Of a stretch of DNA of 45,018 nucleotides, positions 24,806-33,462 are shown piece after piece. This DNA comes from Dehalococcoidia bacterium UBA2588. GTDB lineage: Bacteria > Chloroflexota > Dehalococcoidia > Lucifugimonadales > UBA3495. The stretch covers positions 46,746 to 91,763 of the forward strand of contig DDKW01000027.1 in the NCBI GenBank assembly GCA_002339805.1, written 5' to 3'. Below the pieces are notes generated by a model. It was not told the origin of the DNA and did no database searches. It saw nothing but the letters and a program-made list of their open reading frames with translations. Numbering within the stretch: the first letter of the stretch is position 1; the number at the start of each line of letters is the position of its first letter. The position numbers and the translations under genes were made by a program.

Positions 24806-25240
24806 TTGTATATTAAAATAGAGCCTGCTGGATTTTCCATGCATAGTATCACGCTTGTTTTTGATCTTGATAGCATTGATACCGAAGATGCGGAGATAAA
24901 AGATTATCTTCGAGACAATCAACTGTCCCCGAGAAATACATACACAGATGTTTATGAAGACAAGAATAATTGTCATGTAATGGAATTTGGAGGCTGTTAC
25001 TTGGGACGGCATTTGGAGGCAATCGCATTTATACAAAGAGACTTCGTGGAAGTAGAACTTTTAACGAACTTTTTGGAAGAAAATGTTGAGTTCGATCAGT
25101 ATTTGATCCCAAAGAATCAAATGATAACTCATCTGGTTTCTCGTCTTAGAACAAAAGATTCTTTTGTTGTGAAGAATGATGAATTATGTGTGAGCTTAAG
25201 TAAGTTAGATGTAGACCGTGAAATAAAGGAAATTGTTTAG
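24806..25240 (+). CDS. Protein of unknown function downstream of the PanE-like gene
   Basis: This reading frame of up to 144 residues has no family I recognise. It is acidic, without signal peptide or membrane helix, and contains a central FGGCYLGRHLEAIAFIQRDF segment and a helical C-terminus (LSKLDVDREIKEIV). TTG at 24806 abuts the upstream stop and has AGGTAG just before it; ATG at 24839 starts a neater N-terminus (MHSITLVFDLDS) but lacks a clear ribosome site. It is the last gene of the serA run and ends four bases from the 3' end of the convergent tRNA-Gly gene. Coding status is likely from length and composition; function is open. Confidence 0.55.
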   Translation: MYIKIEPAGFSMHSITLVFDLDSIDTEDAEIKDYLRDNQLSPRNTYTDVYEDKNNCHVMEFGGCYLGRHLEAIAFIQRDFVEVELLTNFLEENVEFDQYLIPKNQMITHLVSRLRTKDSFVVKNDELCVSLSKLDVDREIKEIV

Positions 25241-25243
25241 AGT

Positions 25244-25317
25244 TGGAGCGGGCGATGAGGATCGAACTCACATAACTAGCTTGGAAGGCTAGGGCTCTAC
25301 CATTGAGCTACGCCCGC
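25244..25317 (-). tRNA. tRNA-Gly (anticodon TCC)
   Basis: A full cloverleaf can be folded: acceptor stem GCGGGCG/CGCCCGC, D arm with AATGGTA, anticodon arm CTAGC-CTTCCAA-GCTAG with anticodon TCC, T arm with GTTCGATCC, discriminator T and an encoded CCA end. It reads GGA/GGG glycine codons. It lies 66 bases downstream of sucD on the same strand but has its own candidate promoter. Confidence 0.95.
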
Positions 25318-25341
25318 GAATATAAACTTTAACGGGATACG

Positions 25342-25370
25342 ATTATAAACGTTTTTGTCGATTTTTTGAA
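25342..25370 (-). promoter_or_regulatory. Candidate promoter of tRNA-Gly
   Basis: On the minus strand TTCAAA (complement of 25365-25370) is followed after 17 bases by a perfect TATAAT (complement of 25342-25347), 24 bases before the tRNA 5' end. It lies between sucD and the tRNA. Confidence 0.5.
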
Positions 25371-25382
25371 CATTGTAGTTGT

Positions 25383-26264
25383 TTAATTGTGGGACAGTAC
25401 TTTCGCAACAACATCGCCGATATCAGCGGGAGTAGGAATAATATGACATCCTGCGTCTTTGAGCGCTGCTACTTTTGAAGCTGCTGTAGCAGTAGATCCA
25501 GTGATTATAGCTCCCGCATGTCCCATTCGTTTACCTGCTGGAGCAGTTGCCCCAACAATTAAACTGCATACTGGTTTGTTAATATTGTGCTTAATGTGTT
25601 CAGCTGCTTCTTGTTCCATGGTTCCTCCGATTTCACCTATAAATACGATGATATCGGTATCGGGATCGTCTTCGTATAAATTTAATATATCTATATAATT
25701 AGTTCCAATAATAGGATCTCCTCCTATTCCAACACAGCTTGATTGTCCTATGCCTAGTGATGTTAACTGGTGTACTGCTTCATATGTGAGGGTTCCACTA
25801 CGAGATACTACGCCCACGTTACCTGGTTTATGTATCGCACCTGGCATTATACCTACTTTGCAACGATCTGTTGGATTGATTGCTCCTGGGCAATTAGGAC
25901 CAATAAGGCGAACGGGTTTGGATTGTACATAACGGATGGTTCCAACCATGTCGTTTACAGGGATTCCTTCTGTTATGCAGATTATTAAAGGAATTTCATT
26001 GCTAGCCGCTTCGCATATAGCATCTGGTGCAAAAGCGGGGGGGACAAATATTAGAGATACATTAGGGTTTGTTGCTTCTTTGGCTTCCGAAACTGTATTG
26101 AAGATGGGAACAGTATCATTGAATTTTTGTCCTCCTTTACCTGGAGTGACTCCTGCTACAACATTAGTTCCATATTCGATTCCTGTGGTGGCATGGAAAC
26201 TGCCTTCTTTACCAGTTATCCCTTGTACCATTATTCTTGATTCTTTATTTAGTAATATTCCCAT
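25383..26264 (-). CDS. sucD: Succinyl-CoA synthetase (ADP/GDP-forming) alpha subunit
   Basis: SucD with SucC interconverts succinyl-CoA and succinate with substrate-level phosphorylation in the TCA cycle. The 293-residue protein has the CoA-binding N-terminus ([14 protein letters not shown]), the middle [10 protein letters not shown] segment, and the phosphorylated histidine in [13 protein letters not shown] longer frame begins at 26330, but ATG at 26264 gives the standard start [11 protein letters not shown] and has AGGA upstream inside the end of sucC. It begins one base after the sucC stop, so the two subunits are made from one message. Confidence 0.95.
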   Translation of the reverse strand: MGILLNKESRIMVQGITGKEGSFHATTGIEYGTNVVAGVTPGKGGQKFNDTVPIFNTVSEAKEATNPNVSLIFVPPAFAPDAICEAASNEIPLIICITEGIPVNDMVGTIRYVQSKPVRLIGPNCPGAINPTDRCKVGIMPGAIHKPGNVGVVSRSGTLTYEAVHQLTSLGIGQSSCVGIGGDPIIGTNYIDILNLYEDDPDTDIIVFIGEIGGTMEQEAAEHIKHNINKPVCSLIVGATAPAGKRMGHAGAIITGSTATAASKVAALKDAGCHIIPTPADIGDVVAKVLSHN

Positions 26265-26265
26265 T

Positions 26266-27426
26266 CTAATTATCCTGGAGTGTGCTGATTGCCAATGCTG
26301 CTTCAGATAGGGTTTCAGCAAATGTGACATTTAATCCAGATGTTTTGAGAATCTGTTGCCCTTCGTCCACGTTGGTACCCAACATTCTTACGACAAGTGG
26401 GAGTTGGGATTTGGTACGCTCATAAGCTGATACAATTCCATCGGCTGCTATATCACATCTTAGTATTCCTCCAAAAATATTGACAAGCACTTTAGTTACT
26501 TTAGGGTCAGATAAAATGATTGATACAGCTTTAGCAACTTTTTCTATGTCTGCTCCACCCCCTACATCTAGGAAATTAGCAGGGGATGCTCCAGCTTGAT
26601 TAGTTACATCCAGTGTGGCCATAGCCAGTCCAGCGCCATTCACTAAACAGCCTACGTTACCTGAAAGATTAACATAGGCTATGCCCAGATCAGTTGCTTC
26701 GGCTTCTAATTGATCTTCTTGTGACCTGTCTCTCAGGGTGAGTAAATCATTATGCCTAAACATAGCGTCATCTTCTATGTTCACTTTCCCATCTAATGCA
26801 ATTACTTTTAAGTCGTTGGTAATTACTAGCGGATTAATTTCCAATAAGGATGCATCTATGTCATAAAACATCTTAACTAGGGCATTGATCAAATATGAAA
26901 ATTCTGAAGAGGAGTCTTTGGGGATTTCTAGCTTCGTGATAAGGTTTCGTATTTGAAATGGCTGTAATCCTACAGACGGGTTTATATTTTCATAGATTAT
27001 GTCATCGGGATTGGATTCGGCTACTTCTTCGATTTCCATCCCCCCTGCTTTACTTGCTAATATAGTGGGACATTGATTGTTACGGTCTAAAGTTATTGCT
27101 AGATACAATTCTGTTTTTATGTCAGTCAGTTCTTCTACTAATATACTAGTTACAGGAACTCCTGCATCGTCAGTTTGGTGTGTGACCAGGTTGCTCATGA
27201 GCATATCAGAAACGTATGCTTTTGCTTCGGTTAGGGTAGATACCAATTTCACACCACCAGCTTTACCTCTACCTCCAGCATGTACCTGACATTTCAAGAC
27301 ACACTTCTCTCCTATCGTTGCTAGGGCATGGTCCAATTCTTTCGGTTCAGTGATTAAAACGCTATTAGGTACATTGAGTTGATAGTTTCTGAATATCTGT
27401 TTAGTTTGGTATTCATGTAATTTCAT
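26266..27426 (-). CDS. sucC: Succinyl-CoA synthetase beta subunit
   Basis: The nucleotide-binding partner of SucD, 386 residues. An ATP-grasp domain starts [12 protein letters not shown], with the loop [13 protein letters not shown] near residue 53 and the metal-binding LEINPLVIT. The ligase domain begins around residue 245 with [18 protein letters not shown] and FLDVGGGAD, ending [10 protein letters not shown]. Length and motifs are normal. Its ATG lies 8 bases after the hflC stop with only AAGAG as ribosome site, which suggests coupling to hflC. An hflKC-sucCD order is not the usual E. coli arrangement. Confidence 0.95.
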   Translation of the reverse strand: MKLHEYQTKQIFRNYQLNVPNSVLITEPKELDHALATIGEKCVLKCQVHAGGRGKAGGVKLVSTLTEAKAYVSDMLMSNLVTHQTDDAGVPVTSILVEELTDIKTELYLAITLDRNNQCPTILASKAGGMEIEEVAESNPDDIIYENINPSVGLQPFQIRNLITKLEIPKDSSSEFSYLINALVKMFYDIDASLLEINPLVITNDLKVIALDGKVNIEDDAMFRHNDLLTLRDRSQEDQLEAEATDLGIAYVNLSGNVGCLVNGAGLAMATLDVTNQAGASPANFLDVGGGADIEKVAKAVSIILSDPKVTKVLVNIFGGILRCDIAADGIVSAYERTKSQLPLVVRMLGTNVDEGQQILKTSGLNVTFAETLSEAALAISTLQDN

Positions 27427-27434
27427 AAGGGCTC

Positions 27435-28376
27435 TTACTTTGTTGTGTATGGACCTTCTAGGAATTTAAATATATCTGATTCTGCTGATAGTACTACTGT
27501 AGTGTCGCTGCTAAAAATATTTTTGTAAGCTTCAAGACTTTTCCTGAATGAAAAGAAATCTGGATCTTTGTTTAGGGATTCTGCTAATATTTTGATTGCT
27601 TCTGCTTCCCCTTCACCTCTAATCTCGTTGCTTGTCTTCTGAGCTTCAGCTTTAATTATTGTTGCTTGTTTATCTGCATCAGCTTTGATCTTGAGTTCTT
27701 TTTCATCACCCTCTGCTCTGAATCTACTTGCAATTCTATTTCTTTCAGCACGCATTCTCGTATAGATGCTCGGGGTTACTTCGTCAGGGAAGTCGGCTCT
27801 TTTGATTCTAACGTCGCTTATCTCAATGCCTAGATCTTGTTCTGTGACTTGTTGTCTGACATCTGCGAGAACAACTTGCAGGATTTCATTCCTGGTTTCC
27901 GTTCCAACGTATAAAGGAATTCCTTCTGTATCCACCACTTGGTTTCCTGCTGCGCTAAGTACCGGTGCCGCTCCTATAATTTCTATGCGGTCCCTTCTTG
28001 CAACTTCTGTACGTAGGCTAGAAGTCACAATGTCTGCTAATCTGCTCCTAGCGTTCGTTTCGGTTCTGAGAGTCTTTCTGAATTTCACAGGATCTGTAAT
28101 TCTATACCTAGCGTATGAATCCACCACTAAGTTTTCTTTCTCTATGTCAGGCATTGCAACTGGTGGAGCGTCTATACGAAGAATTCGTTTATCGAATCTA
28201 ACGACTACGTCTATAAACGGAGCTTTGATATTAAGTCCTGGATCTCTTTTGATATCTTGAACTTCACCGAATCTTAGGATTATAACTTGTTCAGTTTCGT
28301 CTACCACATACAATGCAGAAGATAATCCAATGATACCTGCTGCTACTATTATTATTAATAAAATTAACGGTTTCAT
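27435..28376 (-). CDS. hflC: HflC, SPFH-domain modulator of FtsH
   Basis: HflC and HflK form a membrane cage that surrounds and regulates the FtsH protease. The 313-residue protein has an N-terminal membrane helix (about 4-20), the SPFH/prohibitin domain beginning VVDETEQVIILRFGEVQ with DPGLNIKAPFID, and a long charged coiled coil (about 190-260, RAERNRIASRFRAEGDEKE). It follows hflK by 12 bases. AAAGAG precedes the start. ftsH itself is about 1.5 kb upstream on the same strand. Confidence 0.93.
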   Translation of the reverse strand: MKPLILLIIIVAAGIIGLSSALYVVDETEQVIILRFGEVQDIKRDPGLNIKAPFIDVVVRFDKRILRIDAPPVAMPDIEKENLVVDSYARYRITDPVKFRKTLRTETNARSRLADIVTSSLRTEVARRDRIEIIGAAPVLSAAGNQVVDTEGIPLYVGTETRNEILQVVLADVRQQVTEQDLGIEISDVRIKRADFPDEVTPSIYTRMRAERNRIASRFRAEGDEKELKIKADADKQATIIKAEAQKTSNEIRGEGEAEAIKILAESLNKDPDFFSFRKSLEAYKNIFSSDTTVVLSAESDIFKFLEGPYTTK

Positions 28377-28388
28377 ATTTTAATCTCT

Positions 28389-29477
28389 TTACTCTATATT
28401 GGGGGATAATGGTATAGGTGTCAGCTTGTTGTCTTCACCTAAAATTAGCACTGTTTCTGTATCTGGAGAAACAATGATTTTAGATATACCAGGTAAAATA
28501 TCTTCCATGGCTTCTAAATACAATCTTTGCCGGGTTACATCTTTAGAGTTGTAATATTCGTTTAATATGGATTCGAATCGAGCCGCCTCACCTTCAGAAG
28601 TAGCAATTCGAGCTTCCTTGAATGCCTCTGCTTCTCTTATAATCTGTTCCGCAGCACCATTAGCTCGAGGAATGATGTCGTTTTTGTAAGCGAGTGCTTG
28701 GTTCTCTTTTGTGTCTCGTTCTTGACGAGCTCTAAGAACATCTTGGAAAGCATCTTGTACTTCTTGAGGAGCTTTCACATCTTGTAATTTTACGTTAACT
28801 ACGTTGATGCCTGTCTCATATGAATCTAGAATCTCTTGCAATCTAAGTCTCGTTTCTGATTCTACTAGTGCTCGTTGTTCTGTTATTACATCATCGATGG
28901 AACTTTGACCTATAACTAATCTAAGAGCTGCTTCAGATGCATCTTTTAAAGTTTTGCCGTCGGGGCTTCCTGGATCAACTCCTCTTTCAGGTTCTCCGGG
29001 GTCATTCACCTTAAACAGAAAATTAGACAGGTCTTTGATGGTATATTGGATCACCATCTGGACGTCTACTATATTTAGGTCTCCACTGATCATTAGAGAT
29101 TCTACAGGTACTGCCGCAGTTCCTCCGCCTGCAGTACTTACGAACCCTAGTTCCATTCTGCGGGTTTCAGTGGTTAAGACCACATCTTTCTTTCCAACAG
29201 GCCCGGGCCACCACCAATGCAAACCTTCTTGTGTTACCGGGTTACCTTGAGCTGCACCAAAAACCCTGAGCACAGCTTGCTCACCAGGGTTGATAGTATA
29301 TACTCCGCTTCCTAGCCAGATTGCTGCAATTATAAGGAGACCGAATATCAGGATTCCGCCAAATCCAAATCTACCGAATTTGCCGGTAACTCCAGAGAAA
29401 GCGCCTTTGATTTGCTTGATGAGATCGTCTAAGTTTATTTCTGGTTGTCGACCCGTAGGTCCACCTGGTGGATACAT
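28389..29477 (-). CDS. hflK: HflK, SPFH-domain modulator of FtsH
   Basis: Partner of HflC, 362 residues. A short Pro/Gly-rich cytoplasmic N-terminus (MYPPGGPTGRQPEINLDDL) precedes one membrane helix (about 41-58) and the SPFH domain starting YTINPGEQAVLRVFGA with GLHWWWPGPVGKKDVV. A coiled coil follows (about 215-300) and a short C-terminal tail. The start ATG has AAGGA six bases upstream. It is the first gene of the hflK-hflC-sucC-sucD run. The 86-residue gene at 29612 is divergent from it. Confidence 0.93.
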   Translation of the reverse strand: MYPPGGPTGRQPEINLDDLIKQIKGAFSGVTGKFGRFGFGGILIFGLLIIAAIWLGSGVYTINPGEQAVLRVFGAAQGNPVTQEGLHWWWPGPVGKKDVVLTTETRRMELGFVSTAGGGTAAVPVESLMISGDLNIVDVQMVIQYTIKDLSNFLFKVNDPGEPERGVDPGSPDGKTLKDASEAALRLVIGQSSIDDVITEQRALVESETRLRLQEILDSYETGINVVNVKLQDVKAPQEVQDAFQDVLRARQERDTKENQALAYKNDIIPRANGAAEQIIREAEAFKEARIATSEGEAARFESILNEYYNSKDVTRQRLYLEAMEDILPGISKIIVSPDTETVLILGEDNKLTPIPLSPNIE

Positions 29478-29611
29478 AAAAAGTCCTTGTTAATTGTTAA
29501 TTAGGATTACTACATTACGGTTTCTATTCTAACACGCCAATGGTATACAATTATAGTCACTTAGCAAAGATATAAGTATTGTTATTTTTTTTTTAAAGGA
29601 GTGACCTTTTA

Positions 29612-29872
29612 GTGATTTACGACCCAAATTTTGATTCTCAAAAAGACGGTATTACTCGTCTGACTCTTAAATGTGCCCATCAGAATGGAATGATGTATGC
29701 CATTCCTGCGGATAAGAGTTGGGTTTGTGATGAAGATTCTAGATTTGCCCATGTAGTCGCAGGATTTATGGGAGATCTAACTTCATTGAATGATCCTAGG
29801 GTAGATGCTTTGATGCAGCAATGGGGATTATATTATAGAACTTTGCCTATAGACTCTGAGGTGGAAGACTAA
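29612..29872 (+). CDS. Small conserved-looking soluble protein between hflK and ftsH
   Basis: An 86-residue protein of no recognised family, with GTG start and AAGGAG ten bases upstream. It has a basic first half with paired Cys/His-type residues (LKCAHQNGMMYAIP, SWVCDEDS), a central DEDSRFAHVVAGFMGDL segment and an acidic tail. The two cysteines (residues about 20 and 41) could bind a metal, but no full zinc-knuckle is visible. It is transcribed away from hflK and its stop overlaps the ftsH stop by 4 bases. Its position inside the FtsH/HflKC locus raises the possibility of a link to that complex. Function is unknown. Confidence 0.62.
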   Translation: MIYDPNFDSQKDGITRLTLKCAHQNGMMYAIPADKSWVCDEDSRFAHVVAGFMGDLTSLNDPRVDALMQQWGLYYRTLPIDSEVED

Positions 29873-31842
29873 TCTATAGGATCATTTATTATTGGCATCG
29901 AAGGAGCTGCTTGCCCCCCTGGATTGATTTGAGGAGGGGTGTCAGGAGTAAATGGTTTTGGATCAGGCCCGGGTTCTGGGGACTCTCCTGTTTCTGGGTT
30001 TAATTCATCTGTTCCACTGATACTATTGAATAATTTGTCTAGGTTCTCACCTGATACAGCTTCGTATTCAATAAGATATTCTGCAATTTGAACTAATTTG
30101 GGCTTATTCTCTTCTATAAGTTCATTAGCTTTGTCATAGGCCCAAGAGATTAATGAGTGTACTTCTTGGTCAATTTCTTCTGCGATTTTATCACCGTAAT
30201 CTCTTTCCTCGTTGCTTTGGTTCCCTAGAAACACCATTTCCTGTCGTTTCCCAAATGTGCGAGGTCCTAAACTTGCGCTCATTCCATATCGTTTTACCAT
30301 TTCTAGAGCAACTTTGGTCGCTCGTTCGATATCGTTACTTGCCCCTGTCGTGACCTCAGAGAATATTTTTTCTTCTGCTACTCTGCCCCCCATCATGACA
30401 GCCATCATGTCGCTGAATTGATTCTTCGTCCATAGTGACCGGTCTTCTTCAGGCAATAGGGTAGTGTGACCGCCCATATTACCTCTGGAAATTATTGAAA
30501 TTTTATGAACTTTGTCAGCATGAGGAAGTAGCCATCCAACCAAAGCATGCCCAGCTTCGTGGTATGCAGTCATTTCTTTCTCTCTGGAACTGATTACTTT
30601 ACTTTTCCTCTGTGGCCCTGCTTGGACTCGTTCGATCGCTTCTTCAAATTGTTCCATAAATATAGATTTTTGATTATTACGGGCAGCTAATATTGCAGCT
30701 TCGTTAACTAAGTTTGATAGGTCAGCACCACTAAATCCTGGTGTCTCTTTGGCCAGGGCATCCATATCAATTTTCTTATCTAAAGGCTTGCCAGCTGCGT
30801 GAACACCCAAGATGGCTTTTCTTCCACTGATATCTGGGAGGTCTAGCGTGACTCTTCGGTCAAACCTACCTGGGCGTAATAAAGCAGGGTCTAAAATGTC
30901 AGGTCTATTTGTAGCTGCTAAAACAATAATATTAGTATTTTTTTCAAATCCATCCATTTCAACAAGGATTTGATTCAGTGTTTGTTCTCTCTCGTCGTGA
31001 CCTCCACCTAATCCTGCACCTCTATGGCGACCAACGGCGTCAATTTCGTCCACAAATATTATACAGGGAGCGTTGCGTTTAGCTTGCTCAAATAAGTCTC
31101 GGACTCTTGATGCGCCAACTCCTACAAACATTTCCACGAATTCACTTCCGCTAATATGGAAGAATGGTACTCCAGCTTCACCTGCTACCGCTCGTGAAAG
31201 CAATGTTTTGCCTGTTCCTGGTTGACCTACCAAAAGAACTCCAGTTGGAATACGTGCGCCAAGTGCCTGGAATTTTTCCGGCTGCTTAAGAAACTCTACG
31301 ATTTCTACAAGCTCTTCTTTGGATTCTTCTACTCCAGCGACATCATCAAAGGTTACAGTGGGTTTGGACATGTTAGTCATTTTGGCTTTACTGCGACCAA
31401 AACTCATAGTTTGGTTGTTGCCGCCTTGAGCTTGTCTCATCATGAAAATTATTAAGGCGCCAAAGAATATTAATGGCAAAAAGTTTATGAGAAGCCCAAA
31501 CAAGTTAGAGAATCCTCCTGATCCCTTGTAGGATACTTGGATACCCGAATCCGCCCCTACGGGCACATCATTATCTGCCAAAATGGATAAAATATCTGTA
31601 TCATTCCCAATTCTGCTTGTGAATTGTTTTAAATCATCAGACTGTCGAAACGGGATAATAGTCAATTCGTTTTCTCTAACTATTATTTCTTGTATTTCGC
31701 CACGTTGAGCTTTTTGGATTACTTCTGAAACAGATATTTCGTTAGTGTTTATGGTTGGCGCGAAGCTATATATTACTAGAATCACTCCTAGTACTATCAA
31801 TCCATAAACTAAACCACTTTGGAACCACTTTTTATTCTTCAT
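29869..31842 (-). CDS. ftsH: ATP-dependent zinc metalloprotease FtsH
   Basis: FtsH degrades damaged membrane proteins and selected regulators at the cytoplasmic membrane. The 657-residue protein has two membrane helices (about 10-28 and 115-135) around a small external domain, an AAA+ module with Walker A GQPGTGKT (206-213), Walker B IIFVDEID (261-268) and the SRH segment [10 protein letters not shown], and the peptidase domain with zinc motif HEAGH (428-432). The C-terminus is a 45-residue Pro-rich tail. A promoter is visible upstream. HflK and HflC are encoded nearby on the same strand. Confidence 0.97.
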   Translation of the reverse strand: MKNKKWFQSGLVYGLIVLGVILVIYSFAPTINTNEISVSEVIQKAQRGEIQEIIVRENELTIIPFRQSDDLKQFTSRIGNDTDILSILADNDVPVGADSGIQVSYKGSGGFSNLFGLLINFLPLIFFGALIIFMMRQAQGGNNQTMSFGRSKAKMTNMSKPTVTFDDVAGVEESKEELVEIVEFLKQPEKFQALGARIPTGVLLVGQPGTGKTLLSRAVAGEAGVPFFHISGSEFVEMFVGVGASRVRDLFEQAKRNAPCIIFVDEIDAVGRHRGAGLGGGHDEREQTLNQILVEMDGFEKNTNIIVLAATNRPDILDPALLRPGRFDRRVTLDLPDISGRKAILGVHAAGKPLDKKIDMDALAKETPGFSGADLSNLVNEAAILAARNNQKSIFMEQFEEAIERVQAGPQRKSKVISSREKEMTAYHEAGHALVGWLLPHADKVHKISIISRGNMGGHTTLLPEEDRSLWTKNQFSDMMAVMMGGRVAEEKIFSEVTTGASNDIERATKVALEMVKRYGMSASLGPRTFGKRQEMVFLGNQSNEERDYGDKIAEEIDQEVHSLISWAYDKANELIEENKPKLVQIAEYLIEYEAVSGENLDKLFNSISGTDELNPETGESPEPGPDPKPFTPDTPPQINPGGQAAPSMPIINDPID

Positions 31843-31868
31843 CTAATCTTTATCACCTTGATACTACT

Positions 31869-31897
31869 ATTGTATCCAACACCTATTTAATTTGCAA
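31869..31897 (-). promoter_or_regulatory. Candidate promoter of ftsH
   Basis: On the minus strand TTGCAA (complement of 31892-31897) is followed after exactly 17 bases by TACAAT (complement of 31869-31874), 26 bases before the ftsH start. No heat-shock-type (CIRCE) inverted repeat was seen. Confidence 0.5.
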
Positions 31898-31936
31898 AAT
31901 ACTTCTGGTGTGTGAATGGTAATAATTCATATTAGG

Positions 31937-31988
31937 GACACATACGCTTAGATACATGCTGAGCAATGGCAGGTAAGAGATATGTGTC
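31937..31988. repeat. Spaced inverted repeat upstream of the dienelactone hydrolase promoter
   Basis: GACACATA (31937-31944) and its exact complement TATGTGTC (31981-31988) are 36 bases apart in the 267-base gap between ftsH and the dienelactone hydrolase gene. It lies upstream of both -35 boxes, so it could be a paired operator or part of a hairpin; chance is not excluded. The rest of this gap holds only the two promoters. Confidence 0.25.
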
Positions 31989-32012
31989 GTTAACTGAGAT
32001 AAGTGCTCTAAC

Positions 32013-32041
32013 TTGTAAAGCGGTATGTGCTTTGCTACAAT
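32013..32041 (+). promoter_or_regulatory. Candidate promoter of the dienelactone hydrolase gene
   Basis: TTGTAA (32013-32018), 17 bases, then TACAAT (32036-32041) preceded by TGC as an extended -10. It leaves a leader of about 60 bases before the start codon. Confidence 0.5.
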
Positions 32042-32109
32042 CCCATTGCTGATAAAACCCTTGCTTGTACATGTATGAGTGAAGAGAGTTTATATAGAGG
32101 AGGGTAATT

Positions 32110-32850
32110 ATGCCATCATTTTGGGAAAATATTAGGTTTCCAGACGACCACAGTGCCGAAGGAGAGGATATGGCTACTTACGTTAGCTATCCAGTAGGTG
32201 CAGAAAATGTTCCGGCAATAATCGTAGTACAAGAGGCTTTTGGTGTGAACGGTCATATGACAAAAGTGTGTGACCAATTTGCAGAGCAAGGTTTCGTAGC
32301 AGTATCTCCTGCTATATTCCATAGACAAAGCCCAAATCCAAAAATTCCATACGGAGATCCTTCAGTTCCCACTTACATGGGAAATATGCAGGGAGAGGAA
32401 ATAATCGACGATATCAACCAGACAATTGATTATCTTCAAAATATGTATCCTAGGACTCATGGTCAAAAGATTGGAATAGTCGGGTACTGTTTGGGAGGCA
32501 GGGTAACATATCTAGCTGCAACAAGCTGTCCCGGGTTAAGTGCCGCATCTGTATATTACGGCGGCGGTGTTAATGAAACTTTTCCTGATGGAGTTAATCC
32601 TTTATCTTTGACTGAAAATATTGAAATTCCTGTAATGGGTAATTTTGGAGAAACAGATACAAGACCATCTCCAGAGCATGTAGCGGAAATGGAGGAATCT
32701 CTTAAGAGAAACGGTAAAACTTATGATTTCAAGATCTACCCTGGCGCAGGTCATGGGTTTAACTGCGATGAAAGAGATAGCTATGATGAAGCTGCTGCTA
32801 AAGACGCATTTGACCGAACTTTAGGTTGGTTTAATAAACATTTGAAGTAG
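32110..32850 (+). CDS. Dienelactone hydrolase family protein
   Basis: A 246-residue alpha/beta-hydrolase of the dienelactone hydrolase family, which opens 4-carboxymethylene-butenolide in chlorocatechol degradation and related lactones. The nucleophile is Cys127 in GYCLGG, with Asp183 in GETDTRPSP and His215 in GAGHGFNC; Glu42 in QEAFGVNGH matches the Glu that activates the cysteine. The ribosome site AGAGGAGGG is strong. It is followed by a perfect 15-bp terminator and stands alone. Many bacteria carry DLH-family proteins of unknown substrate, so the specific reaction is not assigned. Confidence 0.9.
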   Translation: MPSFWENIRFPDDHSAEGEDMATYVSYPVGAENVPAIIVVQEAFGVNGHMTKVCDQFAEQGFVAVSPAIFHRQSPNPKIPYGDPSVPTYMGNMQGEEIIDDINQTIDYLQNMYPRTHGQKIGIVGYCLGGRVTYLAATSCPGLSAASVYYGGGVNETFPDGVNPLSLTENIEIPVMGNFGETDTRPSPEHVAEMEESLKRNGKTYDFKIYPGAGHGFNCDERDSYDEAAAKDAFDRTLGWFNKHLK

Positions 32851-32873
32851 ACAGAGATAATTGGAAGTTGAAG

Positions 32874-32906
32874 AAAGGGCTCTCGGTAATATACCGAGAG
32901 CCCTTT
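32874..32906. terminator. Bidirectional terminator, 15-bp perfect stem
   Basis: AAAGGGCTCTCGGTA (32874-32888) pairs perfectly with TACCGAGAGCCCTTT (32892-32906) around a 3-base loop. A-rich and T-rich flanks on each side allow it to end both the dienelactone hydrolase gene and the convergent decarboxylase operon. Confidence 0.88.
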
Positions 32907-32910
32907 CTCA

Positions 32911-33462
32911 TTACATGAAAGAGTTTCTGAATCTGTACAGTGTGAATTCTGGTTCAGGAGTGGGTACCGGGAGATAATCAGTCTCGTCGATCTTTGCTAC
33001 TATAAACCAAGGCCCATCCTCGGTTAATGCCCTATCGAATACTTCAGATAACGATTCTAAATCATCTACGAGTTGTGTTTTTTCAATTCCACACCCTTGG
33101 GCTACTTCCACAAGTTCTGTACCGGTTGAGGTGTGAGTTGCCTGCCTACCGGTTTGTCCCCACATTTCATTATCGTATACAAGGACAATTAGGTTTTTGG
33201 GATTTTCTCGATTTATAGTGGCTAAGGTTCCTAAATTCATAAGTAAAGAACCATCTCCGTCTAGAGATATGATTTTTTCATTTGATGATAGGGACATCCC
33301 TAGTGCTATAGAAGAACATAATCCCATGTTTCCATATGTATAGAAATTCCTGTCACGGTGTTCAGCATGCCAGAGTTCGTCGCTAGTGGGTCCCAAGTTA
33401 GCGACTATGGGTTGGTTATCCAGTTTTGAAAGTATTAATTTTGTTGCGTCAAATCTAAACAC
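32911..33462 (-). CDS. Thiamine-diphosphate decarboxylase, ComE-like (sulfopyruvate/phosphonopyruvate) catalytic subunit
   Basis: The C-terminal half of a split thiamine-diphosphate enzyme, 183 residues. The cofactor motif GDG (69-71) is followed 27 residues later by Asn98 in VYDNEMWGQTG, the order seen in sulfopyruvate decarboxylase ComE and phosphonopyruvate decarboxylase. An ATG at 33474 is in frame but has no ribosome site; the GGAGG that overlaps it instead serves GTG at 33462, giving the N-terminus MFRFDATKLIL. It overlaps the end of the partner subunit by 8 bases. Alternative substrates (sulfopyruvate, phosphonopyruvate, other 2-oxo acids) are not separable by eye. Confidence 0.8.
   Translation of the reverse strand: MFRFDATKLILSKLDNQPIVANLGPTSDELWHAEHRDRNFYTYGNMGLCSSIALGMSLSSNEKIISLDGDGSLLMNLGTLATINRENPKNLIVLVYDNEMWGQTGRQATHTSTGTELVEVAQGCGIEKTQLVDDLESLSEVFDRALTEDGPWFIVAKIDETDYLPVPTPEPEFTLYRFRNSFM

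Noticed and set aside
27766..28260. 164-codon frame opposite hflC
   Set aside because: It lies fully inside a strongly conserved gene, shows no family and no ribosome site. Similar shadows occur opposite nadE (8159-8599), coaX (40195-40608) and sucD (25936-26310).
29585..29594. Run of ten T's upstream of the small gene at 29612
   Set aside because: No stem precedes it, so it is not a terminator. It may be slippage-prone, but it is intergenic and no phase-variation context is visible.
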